From Brevundimonas sp. (GTDB lineage Bacteria > Pseudomonadota > Alphaproteobacteria > Caulobacterales > Caulobacteraceae), in NCBI RefSeq assembly GCF_029945885.1, contig NZ_JAQSDK010000026.1:110791-174790 (forward strand): a stretch of 64,000 bases of DNA. Reading direction: 5' to 3'. Below, one piece after another: positions 8,314 to 16,756 of the stretch; position 1 is the stretch's first letter, and each line of letters starts with the position of its first letter. The notes under the pieces are model-generated. The model had not been told where the DNA came from and did not search any database. It worked only from the letters and a program-made list of their open reading frames with translations. The translations under genes were made by a program, and so were the position numbers.

Positions 8314-9112
8314 AGTCGCCCGGTTCGGCGTTCGAGCCTTCTTTCAGGCCAAAGGTTTCCAGCAGGGCGGCGGCTTCCTTGATCATGGCCATCGAGCCGC
8401 ACAGCATCACGCGGTCGCGCCCGGGCGAGAAGCCGGGCGGCAGGCCGAGGTCGGCGAAAAGGGCCCCCGAGGCGATGCGGTCGGTGATCCGGCCGGGGGT
8501 CTCGAACGGCTCGCGCGTCACGGTCGGATAATAGACCAGCCGCTCACGCGCCTCGTCGCCGACCAGGGGGTCGTCGTGGATGCCGGTGGTGAGAAAGTCG
8601 CGATAGGCCAGGTCGGCGACGCTGCGCACCGTGTGGCAGACCACCACCTGGCCGAAACGTTGATACGTCTCGGGATCGCGGGCCACGGCCAGCCACGGGG
8701 CCAGGCCGGTGCCGGTACCGATCAGGAACAGCCGCTCGCCGCCGGTCAGGGCGTCCAGCACCAGGGTTCCGGTCGGCTTCCTGCCCATCAGCACGGTGTC
8801 GCCGGCCTGGATCCTCTGCAGGCGTGAGGTCAGGGGGCCGTCGGGCACCTTGATCGAGAAGAACTCGAGCTCCTCGGCCCAGGTCGGCCCGGCGATCGAA
8901 TAGGCGCGCAGCACCGGCTTGCCCGACACGCCATCCTTGGCCTCGCCCGGCAGGCCGATCATCACGAACTCGCCCGAGCGGAAACGGAAATCGTCGGGCC
9001 GCTCAAGGGCGAAGCTGAACAGCTGATCGGTCCAGTGGCGCACCCACAGGACCTTCAGCTCATGGAAGGCGGAGGCCCTGGCGGGGGCGGGAGAGACGGC
9101 GGTGTCGGTCAT
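8285..9112 (-). CDS. fpr: Ferredoxin--NADP+ reductase
   Basis: A 275-residue flavoprotein of the bacterial FPR type, moving electrons between NADP(H) and ferredoxin or flavodoxin. The N-terminal FAD-binding barrel has the R-x-Y-S motif (VLRAYSIAG), followed by FFSIKVPDGPLTSRL. The NADP domain shows LIGTGTGLAPWLA and VMLCGSMAMI, and the protein ends YVLERAFVG, close to the canonical VERAFV end of the family. The first in-frame ATG is at 9112. It lies upstream of the chorismate mutase gene on the same strand. Confidence 0.93.
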   Translation of the reverse strand: MTDTAVSPAPARASAFHELKVLWVRHWTDQLFSFALERPDDFRFRSGEFVMIGLPGEAKDGVSGKPVLRAYSIAGPTWAEELEFFSIKVPDGPLTSRLQRIQAGDTVLMGRKPTGTLVLDALTGGERLFLIGTGTGLAPWLAVARDPETYQRFGQVVVCHTVRSVADLAYRDFLTTGIHDDPLVGDEARERLVYYPTVTREPFETPGRITDRIASGALFADLGLPPGFSPGRDRVMLCGSMAMIKEAAALLETFGLKEGSNAEPGDYVLERAFVG

Positions 9113-9226
9113 TGCGCCCTAACTAGGCGGTTGGACGGGCGAGGAAAAGGCAGGGCGCGCAATCGGGACCGGACGTCGCACCGAATCCGGGTGACGGTCG
9201 CGTAAAGCCCGGCTAGCGTCACGACC

Positions 9227-11560
9227 ATGCGCACACTCCTTCTCGCCTCCACCATCCTTCTCGCCGCCGGATCGGCCGCCGCACAGACACCGGCGGGCGG
9301 GACCGAAATCCTGACCCCGGAACGGGTGTTCGCCAATCCGTCGCTGTCGGGGCCGGTCGCGCGCGGGGTCAGCCTGTCGCCGGACGGGGAGCTGGTCGCC
9401 TTCCTGCGCTCGCGCGAGGATGACGTCGATGTGCTGGACCTGTGGGCCGCGCCGACCGGCGAGGGCGAGCCGTTCAAGCTGATCGACGCCCGGGCCCTGG
9501 TCCCCGACGCCGGCGAACTGTCCGAGGCCGAGAAGGCGCGGCGCGAGCGGATGCGCATCAGCCAGCGCGGCGTGGTCGAATATTCGTGGGACCAGCAGGG
9601 CCGCTACATCCTGGCCCCGCTGGAAGGCGACGTCTTCCTGGCCAGCCGGTCCGACGGGACGGTGCGTCGGCTGACCGAGACGGCCGCCGACGAGATCGAC
9701 GCCAAGGTCTCGCCCAGGGGCAATTATGTCTCCTTTGTCCGCGATCAGGACCTGGTCGTCTATGACCTGTCGGCCGGCAGCGAGACCGAGGTGACGACGG
9801 ACGGTGACGGCCTGATCACCTGGGCCACGGCCGAGTTCATCGCCCAGGAGGAGATGGATCGCGACACCGGCTACTGGTGGAGCCCGGACGAACGCTACAT
9901 CGCCCTGCAACGCACCGACGAGAGTACGGTCGATGTGATCCCGCGTCTCGACATCACCGGCGGCGGGGCGACGGTGGTCGAGCAGCGCTATCCGCGCGCC
10001 GGCCGCCCCAATGCCGTGGTCGAACTGTTCGTCCATGACCGCGAGAGCGGACGGCGGACCCAGGTCGATCTGGGCGAGAACCGCGACATCTATCTGGCCC
10101 GCGTGGACTGGTCGGTCGACGGCCGCACCCTCTATGTCCAGCGCCAGTCGCGCGACCAGAAGACGCTGGACCTGCTGAGCGTCGATCCGGCCACGGGGGC
10201 CTCGCGGGTGATCCTGACGCAGACCTCGGACGCCTGGGTGCCGCTGAACCACGACTTCCGGGCGCTGGACGACGGCCGCTTCATCTGGTCGTCGGAAGCG
10301 ACCGGCTGGAAGCATCTGTATCTCCATGAGCGCGACGGGACCCTGATCCGGCCGATCACCTACGGCCCGTGGCCGGTGAAGAGCCTGAACGGCGTCAACC
10401 AGCAGACCGGCGAGGTCTTCTTCACCGCGTCGTTCGGCTATGCCGAGCGACCCCCGGGCGTGACGGGCGGGCACAGCTTCTGCCCCACCCTCGACGGTCG
10501 CGGGGCCATGTGCGACGTCCAGGGCGAGCGGCCGACGATCCAGCGCCTGTGGCGGGGCTCGCTGGACCAGGCACCGACCCGGTTCCAGCCGGTCACCCCC
10601 GACGGCGGCTGGTGGTCTGTTTCGATGAACAAGACCGGCACCGCCTTCGTCGGCAACTATTCGGATCTCGACACGCCGACCCAGTCGGGTCTCTACCGCG
10701 CCGACGGGACCTTCGTGCGCTGGATCGAGGAGAACCGGCTGGATGCGGATCATCCGTTCTGGCCCTATGCCGCGCGGCGTCAGACGCCGGCCTTCGGTGC
10801 CCTCGACAGTCATGGGGAGATGCTGGTCTGGCAGATGACAACCCCGCCTGGGTTCGACCCGTCGAAACAGTATCCGGTGGTCATGCAGGTCTATGGCGGT
10901 CCGTCCGGCGGCGGGGTCAAACGGGCCTGGCAGGGCACCACCAATCAACTGTTGACCGAGGCCGGCTATATCGTGTTCCGCCTCGACAACCGCGGCGAGG
11001 GCGACCGCTCCGCGGCCTTCAAACAGGCCCTCTATCTGAAGATGGGGCAGCCGGAGATAGAGGATCAGGTTCTGGGTGCCAACTATCTGAGATCGCTTCC
11101 CTATGTGGACGACTCGCGTATCGCCATGATGGGCTGGTCCTATGGCGGGTTCATGAGTCTGATGGCCATCACCGAGCCCGCGATGGGGCTGACCTCGGCC
11201 ATCGCCGGGGCCCCGCCGACCGAGTGGAGCCTGTACGACACCCACTATACCGAACGCTTCATGTCGACGCCGGAATTGAACATCGCCGGCTATGCCGCTT
11301 CGGACGCCATTCCGCGGCTGGAAAACATGACCGGGCGGCTGCTGCTGATGCACGGCATGGCCGACGACAATGTTATATTCGAGAACTCAACGCGGGTGAT
11401 CAATGCGCTGCAGGCCAACAGCCAGCCGTTCGAGATGATGCTCTATCCCGGTCAACGCCACGGCGTGCGTGGCAACGAAAGACAACTGCAACAATGGCGC
11501 ACCTATCTGGACTTCCTCGATCGCACGATCGGGTCACGGGCCCCCGCCGCGCAGGACTGA
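9227..11560 (+). CDS. S9 family peptidase, dipeptidyl-peptidase IV-like
   Basis: A 777-residue exported prolyl-type peptidase. A Sec signal peptide (MRTLLLASTILLAAGSAAAQ) is followed by an eight-bladed beta-propeller (DPP_IV_N region) and a C-terminal alpha/beta hydrolase. Catalytic residues are visible as Ser638 in GWSYGGFMS, Asp713/714 in HGMADDNV and His745 in QRHGVRG. The double-Glu region that binds the substrate amino terminus is likely in FIAQEEMD. It should release X-Pro dipeptides from periplasmic peptides. The 3' end overlaps the downstream amidase gene by 67 bases. Confidence 0.92.
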   Translation: MRTLLLASTILLAAGSAAAQTPAGGTEILTPERVFANPSLSGPVARGVSLSPDGELVAFLRSREDDVDVLDLWAAPTGEGEPFKLIDARALVPDAGELSEAEKARRERMRISQRGVVEYSWDQQGRYILAPLEGDVFLASRSDGTVRRLTETAADEIDAKVSPRGNYVSFVRDQDLVVYDLSAGSETEVTTDGDGLITWATAEFIAQEEMDRDTGYWWSPDERYIALQRTDESTVDVIPRLDITGGGATVVEQRYPRAGRPNAVVELFVHDRESGRRTQVDLGENRDIYLARVDWSVDGRTLYVQRQSRDQKTLDLLSVDPATGASRVILTQTSDAWVPLNHDFRALDDGRFIWSSEATGWKHLYLHERDGTLIRPITYGPWPVKSLNGVNQQTGEVFFTASFGYAERPPGVTGGHSFCPTLDGRGAMCDVQGERPTIQRLWRGSLDQAPTRFQPVTPDGGWWSVSMNKTGTAFVGNYSDLDTPTQSGLYRADGTFVRWIEENRLDADHPFWPYAARRQTPAFGALDSHGEMLVWQMTTPPGFDPSKQYPVVMQVYGGPSGGGVKRAWQGTTNQLLTEAGYIVFRLDNRGEGDRSAAFKQALYLKMGQPEIEDQVLGANYLRSLPYVDDSRIAMMGWSYGGFMSLMAITEPAMGLTSAIAGAPPTEWSLYDTHYTERFMSTPELNIAGYAASDAIPRLENMTGRLLLMHGMADDNVIFENSTRVINALQANSQPFEMMLYPGQRHGVRGNERQLQQWRTYLDFLDRTIGSRAPAAQD

Positions 11561-12993
11561 TCGCGGCGGCGCTGCTCACCTCCCTGATCTCCGCCTGTGC
11601 CACACCGTCCATCAATCCGCCCCTGTACGGCGCAAGCCTGGCCGGGCACGATGCGGCGATGGGCAACAGCGTCATCGCCTGGAACGCGGGCTCCGACGCG
11701 GTTGCTTGGACGACTGCGGACGGGGCGCGGGGCCTGCCCATTCTGCTGAAGGACAACATCGAGACGGCGGACATGCCGACCACGGCCGGCTCGCTGGCAT
11801 TGGTGGGCAACGCCCCCGGCCGTGACGCGCCGCTGGTGGCGCGCCTGCGCGAGGCCGGTGCGGTCATCCTCGGCAAGACCAATCTGTCGGAATGGGCCAA
11901 TATCCGGTCGTCGAACTCGATCAGCGGCTGGAGCGCGGTCGGGGGGCAGACGCTGAACCCCTATGACCCGACGCGGACGCCATGCGGCTCGTCGGCGGGC
12001 AGTGCGGTGGCGGTGGCCATCGGCCTGGCCCCGGCGGCGATCGGCACCGAGACCAATGGCTCGATCGTCTGTCCGGCCTCGGTCAATGGCGTGGTCGGGT
12101 TCAAGCCGACCGTCGGCCTGGTGTCGCGCACCCACATCATTCCGATCAGCCATTCGCAGGACACCGCCGGGCCGATCACCACCACGGTCGCGGATGCGGC
12201 CATCATCATGACGGTCATCGCCGGCTCGGACCCGCTGGATCCGGCCACGGTCGAGGCCGATGCGCGCAAGGTCGACTATCGCGCGGCCCTGGACGCCGGG
12301 AGTCTGCGTGGCGCGCGGATCGGGGTCATGCGTTTCCTGCTGGCCAACTATTCCGCCGAGACCCGGGCGGTGTTCGAGCAGAACCTGCAGGCGCTGCGCG
12401 ATGCCGGGGCCGAACTGGTCGAGATCACCGAGGGGCCGGATATGCGGGCGATCAGCACCGCCGCCTTTCAGGTGCTGATGACCGAGTTGAAGGTCGATCT
12501 GAACGCCTATCTGGCCTCGACCGATCCGCGGCAGGTGCCGACCCGGACCCTGGCCGACCTGATCGCCTTCAACGGCGCCGAGCCGCGCGAGACGGTGCTG
12601 TTCGGCCAGGAACTGTTCCTGCTGGCCGAGGCCACCCGGGGGCTGGACGACCCGGCCTATATCGAGGCCCGCGCCGGTTCGCTGCGTATGGCCGGACCTG
12701 AAGGCATCGACCGGATGATGGCCGAAAACCGCGTGGCGGCCCTGATCGCGCCGACGACGTCGCGGGCCTGGACCAATGATCCGACGGATGATGACCGCTC
12801 GCAGGGCTCGTCCAGCTCGCTGGCGGCCGTCGCCGGCTATCCGCATCTGACCGTACCGATGGGGTTTGACCGGGGCATGCCGGTCGGGATCAGCTTCATC
12901 GGCGGCCAATGGGACGACGCCCGCATCCTGTCCCTGGGCCATGCCTATGAGCAGGCGACCCATGCCCGGCGCGCGCCGGAGCCGTCTCAGTAG
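11494..12993 (+). CDS. Amidase-signature family lipoprotein
   Basis: A 499-residue amidase of the Ser-cisSer-Lys class. The triad is visible as Lys86 (LLKDNIET), Ser166/167 (CGSSAGS) and the nucleophile Ser190 (TNGSIVCPA). The N-terminus has a hydrophobic stretch ending LLTSLISAC, a lipobox, so it is probably a membrane-anchored periplasmic enzyme. ATG 11494 lies inside the upstream peptidase gene (67-base overlap). No later plausible start precedes the signal peptide, so the overlap is accepted. The amide substrate is unknown; together with the DPP-IV homologue it may act on peptide products. Confidence 0.87.
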   Translation: MAHLSGLPRSHDRVTGPRRAGLIAAALLTSLISACATPSINPPLYGASLAGHDAAMGNSVIAWNAGSDAVAWTTADGARGLPILLKDNIETADMPTTAGSLALVGNAPGRDAPLVARLREAGAVILGKTNLSEWANIRSSNSISGWSAVGGQTLNPYDPTRTPCGSSAGSAVAVAIGLAPAAIGTETNGSIVCPASVNGVVGFKPTVGLVSRTHIIPISHSQDTAGPITTTVADAAIIMTVIAGSDPLDPATVEADARKVDYRAALDAGSLRGARIGVMRFLLANYSAETRAVFEQNLQALRDAGAELVEITEGPDMRAISTAAFQVLMTELKVDLNAYLASTDPRQVPTRTLADLIAFNGAEPRETVLFGQELFLLAEATRGLDDPAYIEARAGSLRMAGPEGIDRMMAENRVAALIAPTTSRAWTNDPTDDDRSQGSSSSLAAVAGYPHLTVPMGFDRGMPVGISFIGGQWDDARILSLGHAYEQATHARRAPEPSQ

Positions 12994-13035
12994 GCCTTGG
13001 CTGGAGCCTGGCGCGACTCCGTCCGCCTATTGCCT

Positions 13036-13049
13036 CGCCCTTTCGGGCG
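13036..13049. terminator. Hairpin between convergent genes
   Basis: CGCCC-TTTC-GGGCG sits between the amidase stop (12993) and the convergent spermidine-synthase-like stop (13052). The stem is short and lacks a long T tract, so activity is uncertain. Confidence 0.35.
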
Positions 13050-13051
13050 GT

Positions 13052-13750
13052 TCAGCAGCCGGCGACATAGATGGTGCAGGTCGAGGAATCGCCGGTCAGC
13101 GGGTTGGCGAAGGGGACCACCTGGGCCGTGGGGTTGGTGAAGACGGTGCCGAGCAGGGCGAGAAAGTCCGCGTCAGGCGCGTCGTCGGACCACAACGCAA
13201 ACACGCCGGACGGCGTCAGCCAGGTCTTCATCCGGGCCAGACCCTCGGCCGTATAGAAGCGGGCATGGGCGGGGTTGAGCAGCCGGTAGGGCGAATGGTC
13301 GATGTCCAGAAGGATGACGTCCAGACGATCGTCTTCGCCGGGCTCGGCGTCGAACAGGCCGAAGAAGTCGGCATGGGTCAGGATACAGCGTGGGTTGGCC
13401 CCGAGGCTTTCGCCGATCGGCACGATGCCGGCCCGGTGCCAGTCGATCACGGCCTCGATCGCATCGGCGACCTCGACGGAGGCCACGCGCGGATCGGCCA
13501 GGGCGGCTTGGGCCGTGTAGCCGAGGCCGAGACCACCGACGAGAACCTTGAGATCGGTGCCGCTCGCCCGGGCCAGGCCCAGCGTGGCCAGTTCGGTCTC
13601 GCCGACCGTGAACAGGCTCGACATCAGATGTTCCTCGCCGAGGATGACCTCGACCACATCGCGATCCAGGGCCGAGACCCAGCGTCGTCTCAGGATGATC
13701 GGCCCCATCGGGGTGGGCCGGTAGTCCAGTTCCTCGATCAGACGCGACAA
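13052..13750 (-). CDS. Spermidine-synthase-like SAM/aminopropyl-transferase fold protein
   Basis: A 232-residue protein of the polyamine-synthase/SAM-methyltransferase fold. The nucleotide-binding loop is VLVGGLGLGYTAQAAL, the acidic residue follows in VASVEVADAIEAVIDWH, and the late strand is DVILLDIDHSPYRLLN. It is shorter than true spermidine synthases (about 280 residues), so aminopropyl transfer is only one possibility. The start is an unusual TTG at 13750, chosen because AGGAG lies 7 bases upstream and no ATG or GTG fits better. It is divergent from the P450 cluster. Confidence 0.7.
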   Translation of the reverse strand: MSRLIEELDYRPTPMGPIILRRRWVSALDRDVVEVILGEEHLMSSLFTVGETELATLGLARASGTDLKVLVGGLGLGYTAQAALADPRVASVEVADAIEAVIDWHRAGIVPIGESLGANPRCILTHADFFGLFDAEPGEDDRLDVILLDIDHSPYRLLNPAHARFYTAEGLARMKTWLTPSGVFALWSDDAPDADFLALLGTVFTNPTAQVVPFANPLTGDSSTCTIYVAGC

Positions 13751-13913
13751 ACGATGACTCCTGAAGACAGATGCGGAGCCTCACCATCGACCATCGGCCC
13801 GTACGATGCACGTGTTGATCGTCCGGCCCCCGGGGCGGGCCGGCACCATACGAGGGATGAGCCCCGTGTCTGATCCAGAAGACGACGGGGTTGCCGAATG
13901 GCACAGTTTGGAT

Positions 13914-13934
13914 TTCAACCGGTGTATGGTTGAA
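13914..13934. promoter_or_regulatory. Operator-like dyad upstream of the P450 gene
   Basis: TTCAACC and GGTTGAA form a perfect 7-bp inverted repeat around GGTGTAT, ending 66 bases before the P450 start codon. The spacing (7-7-7) fits a dimeric repressor or activator site. No regulator gene lies in the cluster, so the binding protein is unknown. Confidence 0.4.
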
Positions 13935-14000
13935 GGCGAACGGGTGGTTCCGACATGAGTCCATTCAGCGGAGCGTGGATTTCAAGGATGCTTCACCACC

Positions 14001-15278
14001 ATGGCCGCTGAACTTCCCCGGCTTGAGTTCCACGGTCAGTTTCCGCTTGTGTTTCCGGGCGTGGGGCGGGTGATCAGGGATCCAACCCGCTACTGGCCAC
14101 CGGAGATTCTGCAGCAGTCGGTGACCGAGGCGCGGGCGGGCGGCAAGCGACTGGTGCTGTTGGCCTCGCCCGAAAGCGTCAGTGAAATCCTGCTCAACCA
14201 GGGGGGAGGTTTCCCGCGAGCGCGTCTGCATGACCGGATGCTGGGGGCCTCCTACGGCGATAATCTCGTGCGGGGCGACCGGGCCGACTGGCGGCAGCAG
14301 CGTCGACAGGTGATGGCTCCGTTCCAGGCCCCGGAGGCCGCGGCCCCGGAGGCCCGGATCGCGATGGCCTGCAGGCGGATTGTCGATGAGTGGGGCGCGG
14401 CGGCAGACGGGCAGCCGGTCGACATCCTGCGCGACGCCCGGCGGCTGACTCTCGACAGTCTGTGGCGGAGCTTCTTCTGCGATGAGACCTCATGCGGCGT
14501 GGTCGAGCCGCTGGTCGAGGAAACGGCCGTGACGATAGACGCGCATGAGGACGCGCCCCTGATCCGTCATCTGGAGGACCTGCGCCCTCTGGCGGCCCTG
14601 GCCCGGCAGCGGGAACAGGCCCGGCTTTCGGGCAGGACCGATGCCGACGATTCCGGGCTGGATCTCAATACGATGCTGCTGTTCCTGCACGCCGGGCACG
14701 ACAATGTCGCCGCGACCCTGGCCTGGGTCCTCTGGCTGATGGCGCAGTATCCGCAGGCGCAGGCGCGGGTTCGCGAGGAATGGCGGCGCGGCCGGGCGCA
14801 GCGGGCGCGGGGCGGCCTGGACAGCGGAGCCTATCCGCTGAGCCGTGCGGTGATCAGCGAGACCCTGCGCCTGTATCCGCCGATCATGCATCTGATCCGT
14901 GAGGTCACAACCGACATCGAGGTCGAGGGCCAAACCCTCGCCGGCGGCTTCACGACCGTGCTGAGCCTGTATGCGATGCACCGGAATCAGCAGTGGTGGG
15001 ACCGGCCGGATGCGTTTGAGCCGTCCCGCTTCCTTGAAGGCGGCAACACTGTGCGCCACCGGTCGGTATGGCTTCCGTTCGGTACCGGCCCGCGCGGCTG
15101 TGTCGGGTCGATGTTTGCCCGGACCGAGCTGATCCTGGCGGTCGGCTCCATCCTCGAGCGGTTCGAACTTTTGCCGAATCCGGGACACCCCATGGGCTGC
15201 CGCGTCGATTTTGTTCTCCGGCCGGTGGGCCGCCAGACCCTGCTGGTCCGCCCGATTGACGAAACCCGGGCGACATGA
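14001..15278 (+). CDS. Cytochrome P450
   Basis: A 425-residue soluble P450 monooxygenase. The haem loop is FGTGPRGCVG with Cys367 as thiolate ligand, the K-helix motif is ETLR (SETLRLYPP), and the I-helix segment is LHAGHDNVAATLAW. In the usual AG-x-D-T motif the Thr that helps proton delivery is replaced by Asn here, which may alter oxygen activation. The region between helices C and I is shorter than usual. It is the first gene of a same-strand run: its stop overlaps the MBOAT start (ATGA), implying translational coupling and a shared pathway. The substrate is unknown; an acylated lipid or glycan is possible from the context. Confidence 0.9.
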   Translation: MAAELPRLEFHGQFPLVFPGVGRVIRDPTRYWPPEILQQSVTEARAGGKRLVLLASPESVSEILLNQGGGFPRARLHDRMLGASYGDNLVRGDRADWRQQRRQVMAPFQAPEAAAPEARIAMACRRIVDEWGAAADGQPVDILRDARRLTLDSLWRSFFCDETSCGVVEPLVEETAVTIDAHEDAPLIRHLEDLRPLAALARQREQARLSGRTDADDSGLDLNTMLLFLHAGHDNVAATLAWVLWLMAQYPQAQARVREEWRRGRAQRARGGLDSGAYPLSRAVISETLRLYPPIMHLIREVTTDIEVEGQTLAGGFTTVLSLYAMHRNQQWWDRPDAFEPSRFLEGGNTVRHRSVWLPFGTGPRGCVGSMFARTELILAVGSILERFELLPNPGHPMGCRVDFVLRPVGRQTLLVRPIDETRAT

Positions 15279-16744
15279 GTTTCCACTCGCTCGACTATCT
15301 GCTGTTTCTGCCGGTCATCGTGGGTCTCTATTTCTGGACCCCGGTGCGGCTGCGCTGGCTGTTTCTGCTGGTGGCCAGCAATCTGTTCTACGCCAGCTGG
15401 CGGCTGGAATTTGTTCCGCTCCTGTGGCTGACGACCTGCATTGACTACGGGGTTGCGCGGCTGATGCCGCGGGTGCCCGACGCGCGCCTGCGGGCGGCCC
15501 TGATGGCGCTGAGCCTGGCCAGCAATCTGGGCCTGTTGCTGTTCTTCAAATATTTCGCCCTGGTCGCCAATACCGGAATGGGGCTGATCTACGGAAACGC
15601 GCCGGGCAGTTTCGACCCGATCAGCATCATCCTGCCGTTGGGGATTTCCTTCTACACCTTCCAGACGCTGGGCTATGTGATCGACGTCTATCGCGGTAAG
15701 CGAAAGCCCGAGACGCATCTGGGCTACTTTGCTGTTTATGTAATGTATTTTCCGCAGCTCATCGCCGGTCCGATCGAGCGCCCGGGGCATATCCTGCCGC
15801 AGCTCCGGAAGGCCCAGGTGTTCGATGCCCGGCGGGCAGCCGCCGGTGGTGCCCTGATCCTCGTCGGCTATTTCAAGAAGCTGGTGATTGCCGACCGCCT
15901 GGCCCTGACCATTCCGGCGGTGATGGCCCATCCGCAGGACTATTCGGCCCTGATGGTGACGCTCACCTCGTTCGGCAGCATCTATCAGTATTACGCCGAC
16001 ATTTCCGGCTATGCCGACATCGCCATCGGCTCGAGCCTGGTGCTCGGGATCAGGTTGACCCAGAATTTCAACCGGCCGCTGGCAGCGGTGTCGATCAGCG
16101 AATTCTGGCAGCGCTGGCATATCACGGTGACCAACTGGTTCCGGGACTATGTCTATCTGCCGATCGCCCGGCGGGGCCGGGGGGGCTGGCGCAAGCCGAC
16201 CGCCACGATCCTGACGATCGTGATCGTTTCCTTCTGGCATGGCGCGGCCTGGACCTGGCTCGCGGCCGGTCTGATCGCGGGACTGGTCATGATCGCCGAG
16301 GGGGCCGTCCGTCGCAGTCGGCCGATCACCCGTGCAGCCCATGTGGTGTTTCGCGCGCTCCGGATGGGACCCCGATCCATCCGCTTCGTGCAGAACAACA
16401 CCAATCGGATGGTCCTGTGGCTGTTCCTCATTCTGCTGGGGTCGCTGGTGAATGCGCCGTCCTGGCCCGCCGCCTGGGCCATGTGGCAGCAGATGGCGGC
16501 CCTGCCGGGTCAGCTGGCGACATTGAGCGTCGACCTGACCGGCGTGGGCAACATCTCCCGGGCGGTTCTGGTCGCCATCATCGGCCTGGAAATCTACCAG
16601 TGGCTGGATGTCCGCAAGCCGGTCTTCGACCGGGTATCCGGCCGCGGACGGCCCTTTGCCTGGGCGTTCTACTACGGACTGATTGCCCTCATTCTCGTGT
16701 TCGGGACGTTTTCGCGTCCCGACTTCATCTATTTCAAATTCTGA
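15275..16744 (+). CDS. MBOAT family O-acyltransferase, AlgI-like
   Basis: A 489-residue multi-pass inner-membrane acyltransferase of the AlgI/PatA type. Visible are many hydrophobic helices, the family signature YFPQLIAGPIERPGHILPQ, SISEFWQRWHITVTNWFRDYVYLP, and the catalytic His322 in SFWHGAAWTW (the essential AlgI His has the same context). These proteins pass acetyl or acyl groups across the membrane to an extracytoplasmic SGNH partner, and such a partner is encoded next. It is coupled to the P450 by a 4-base overlap. The acceptor (polysaccharide, lipid or small molecule) cannot be read from the sequence. Confidence 0.92.
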   Translation: MSFHSLDYLLFLPVIVGLYFWTPVRLRWLFLLVASNLFYASWRLEFVPLLWLTTCIDYGVARLMPRVPDARLRAALMALSLASNLGLLLFFKYFALVANTGMGLIYGNAPGSFDPISIILPLGISFYTFQTLGYVIDVYRGKRKPETHLGYFAVYVMYFPQLIAGPIERPGHILPQLRKAQVFDARRAAAGGALILVGYFKKLVIADRLALTIPAVMAHPQDYSALMVTLTSFGSIYQYYADISGYADIAIGSSLVLGIRLTQNFNRPLAAVSISEFWQRWHITVTNWFRDYVYLPIARRGRGGWRKPTATILTIVIVSFWHGAAWTWLAAGLIAGLVMIAEGAVRRSRPITRAAHVVFRALRMGPRSIRFVQNNTNRMVLWLFLILLGSLVNAPSWPAAWAMWQQMAALPGQLATLSVDLTGVGNISRAVLVAIIGLEIYQWLDVRKPVFDRVSGRGRPFAWAFYYGLIALILVFGTFSRPDFIYFKF

Positions 16745-16756
16745 CGGGAGACGGCG

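Noticed and set aside
9119..11353. Very long minus-strand open frame opposite the S9 peptidase
   Set aside because: It mirrors the GC-rich codon pattern of the real gene, is full of Gly/Arg/Asp/His and has no family motifs, whereas the plus strand has a signal peptide and a complete Ser-Asp-His triad.
10369..11493. Upstream extension of the amidase frame
   Set aside because: This part overlaps the S9 peptidase and translates to Arg/Gly-rich nonsense; the lipoprotein signal shows that the amidase starts near 11494.
13823..13843. GC hairpin CCGGCCC...GGGCCGG as a terminator
   Set aside because: It lies between divergent genes, so no transcript needs to end there, and there is no T tract; chance GC symmetry is adequate.
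12866..13873. 335-codon plus-strand frame opposite the spermidine-synthase-like gene
   Set aside because: It starts inside the amidase gene and translates to Gly/Asp/Arg-rich sequence; the minus strand has a ribosome site, a SAM-fold loop and a sensible length.
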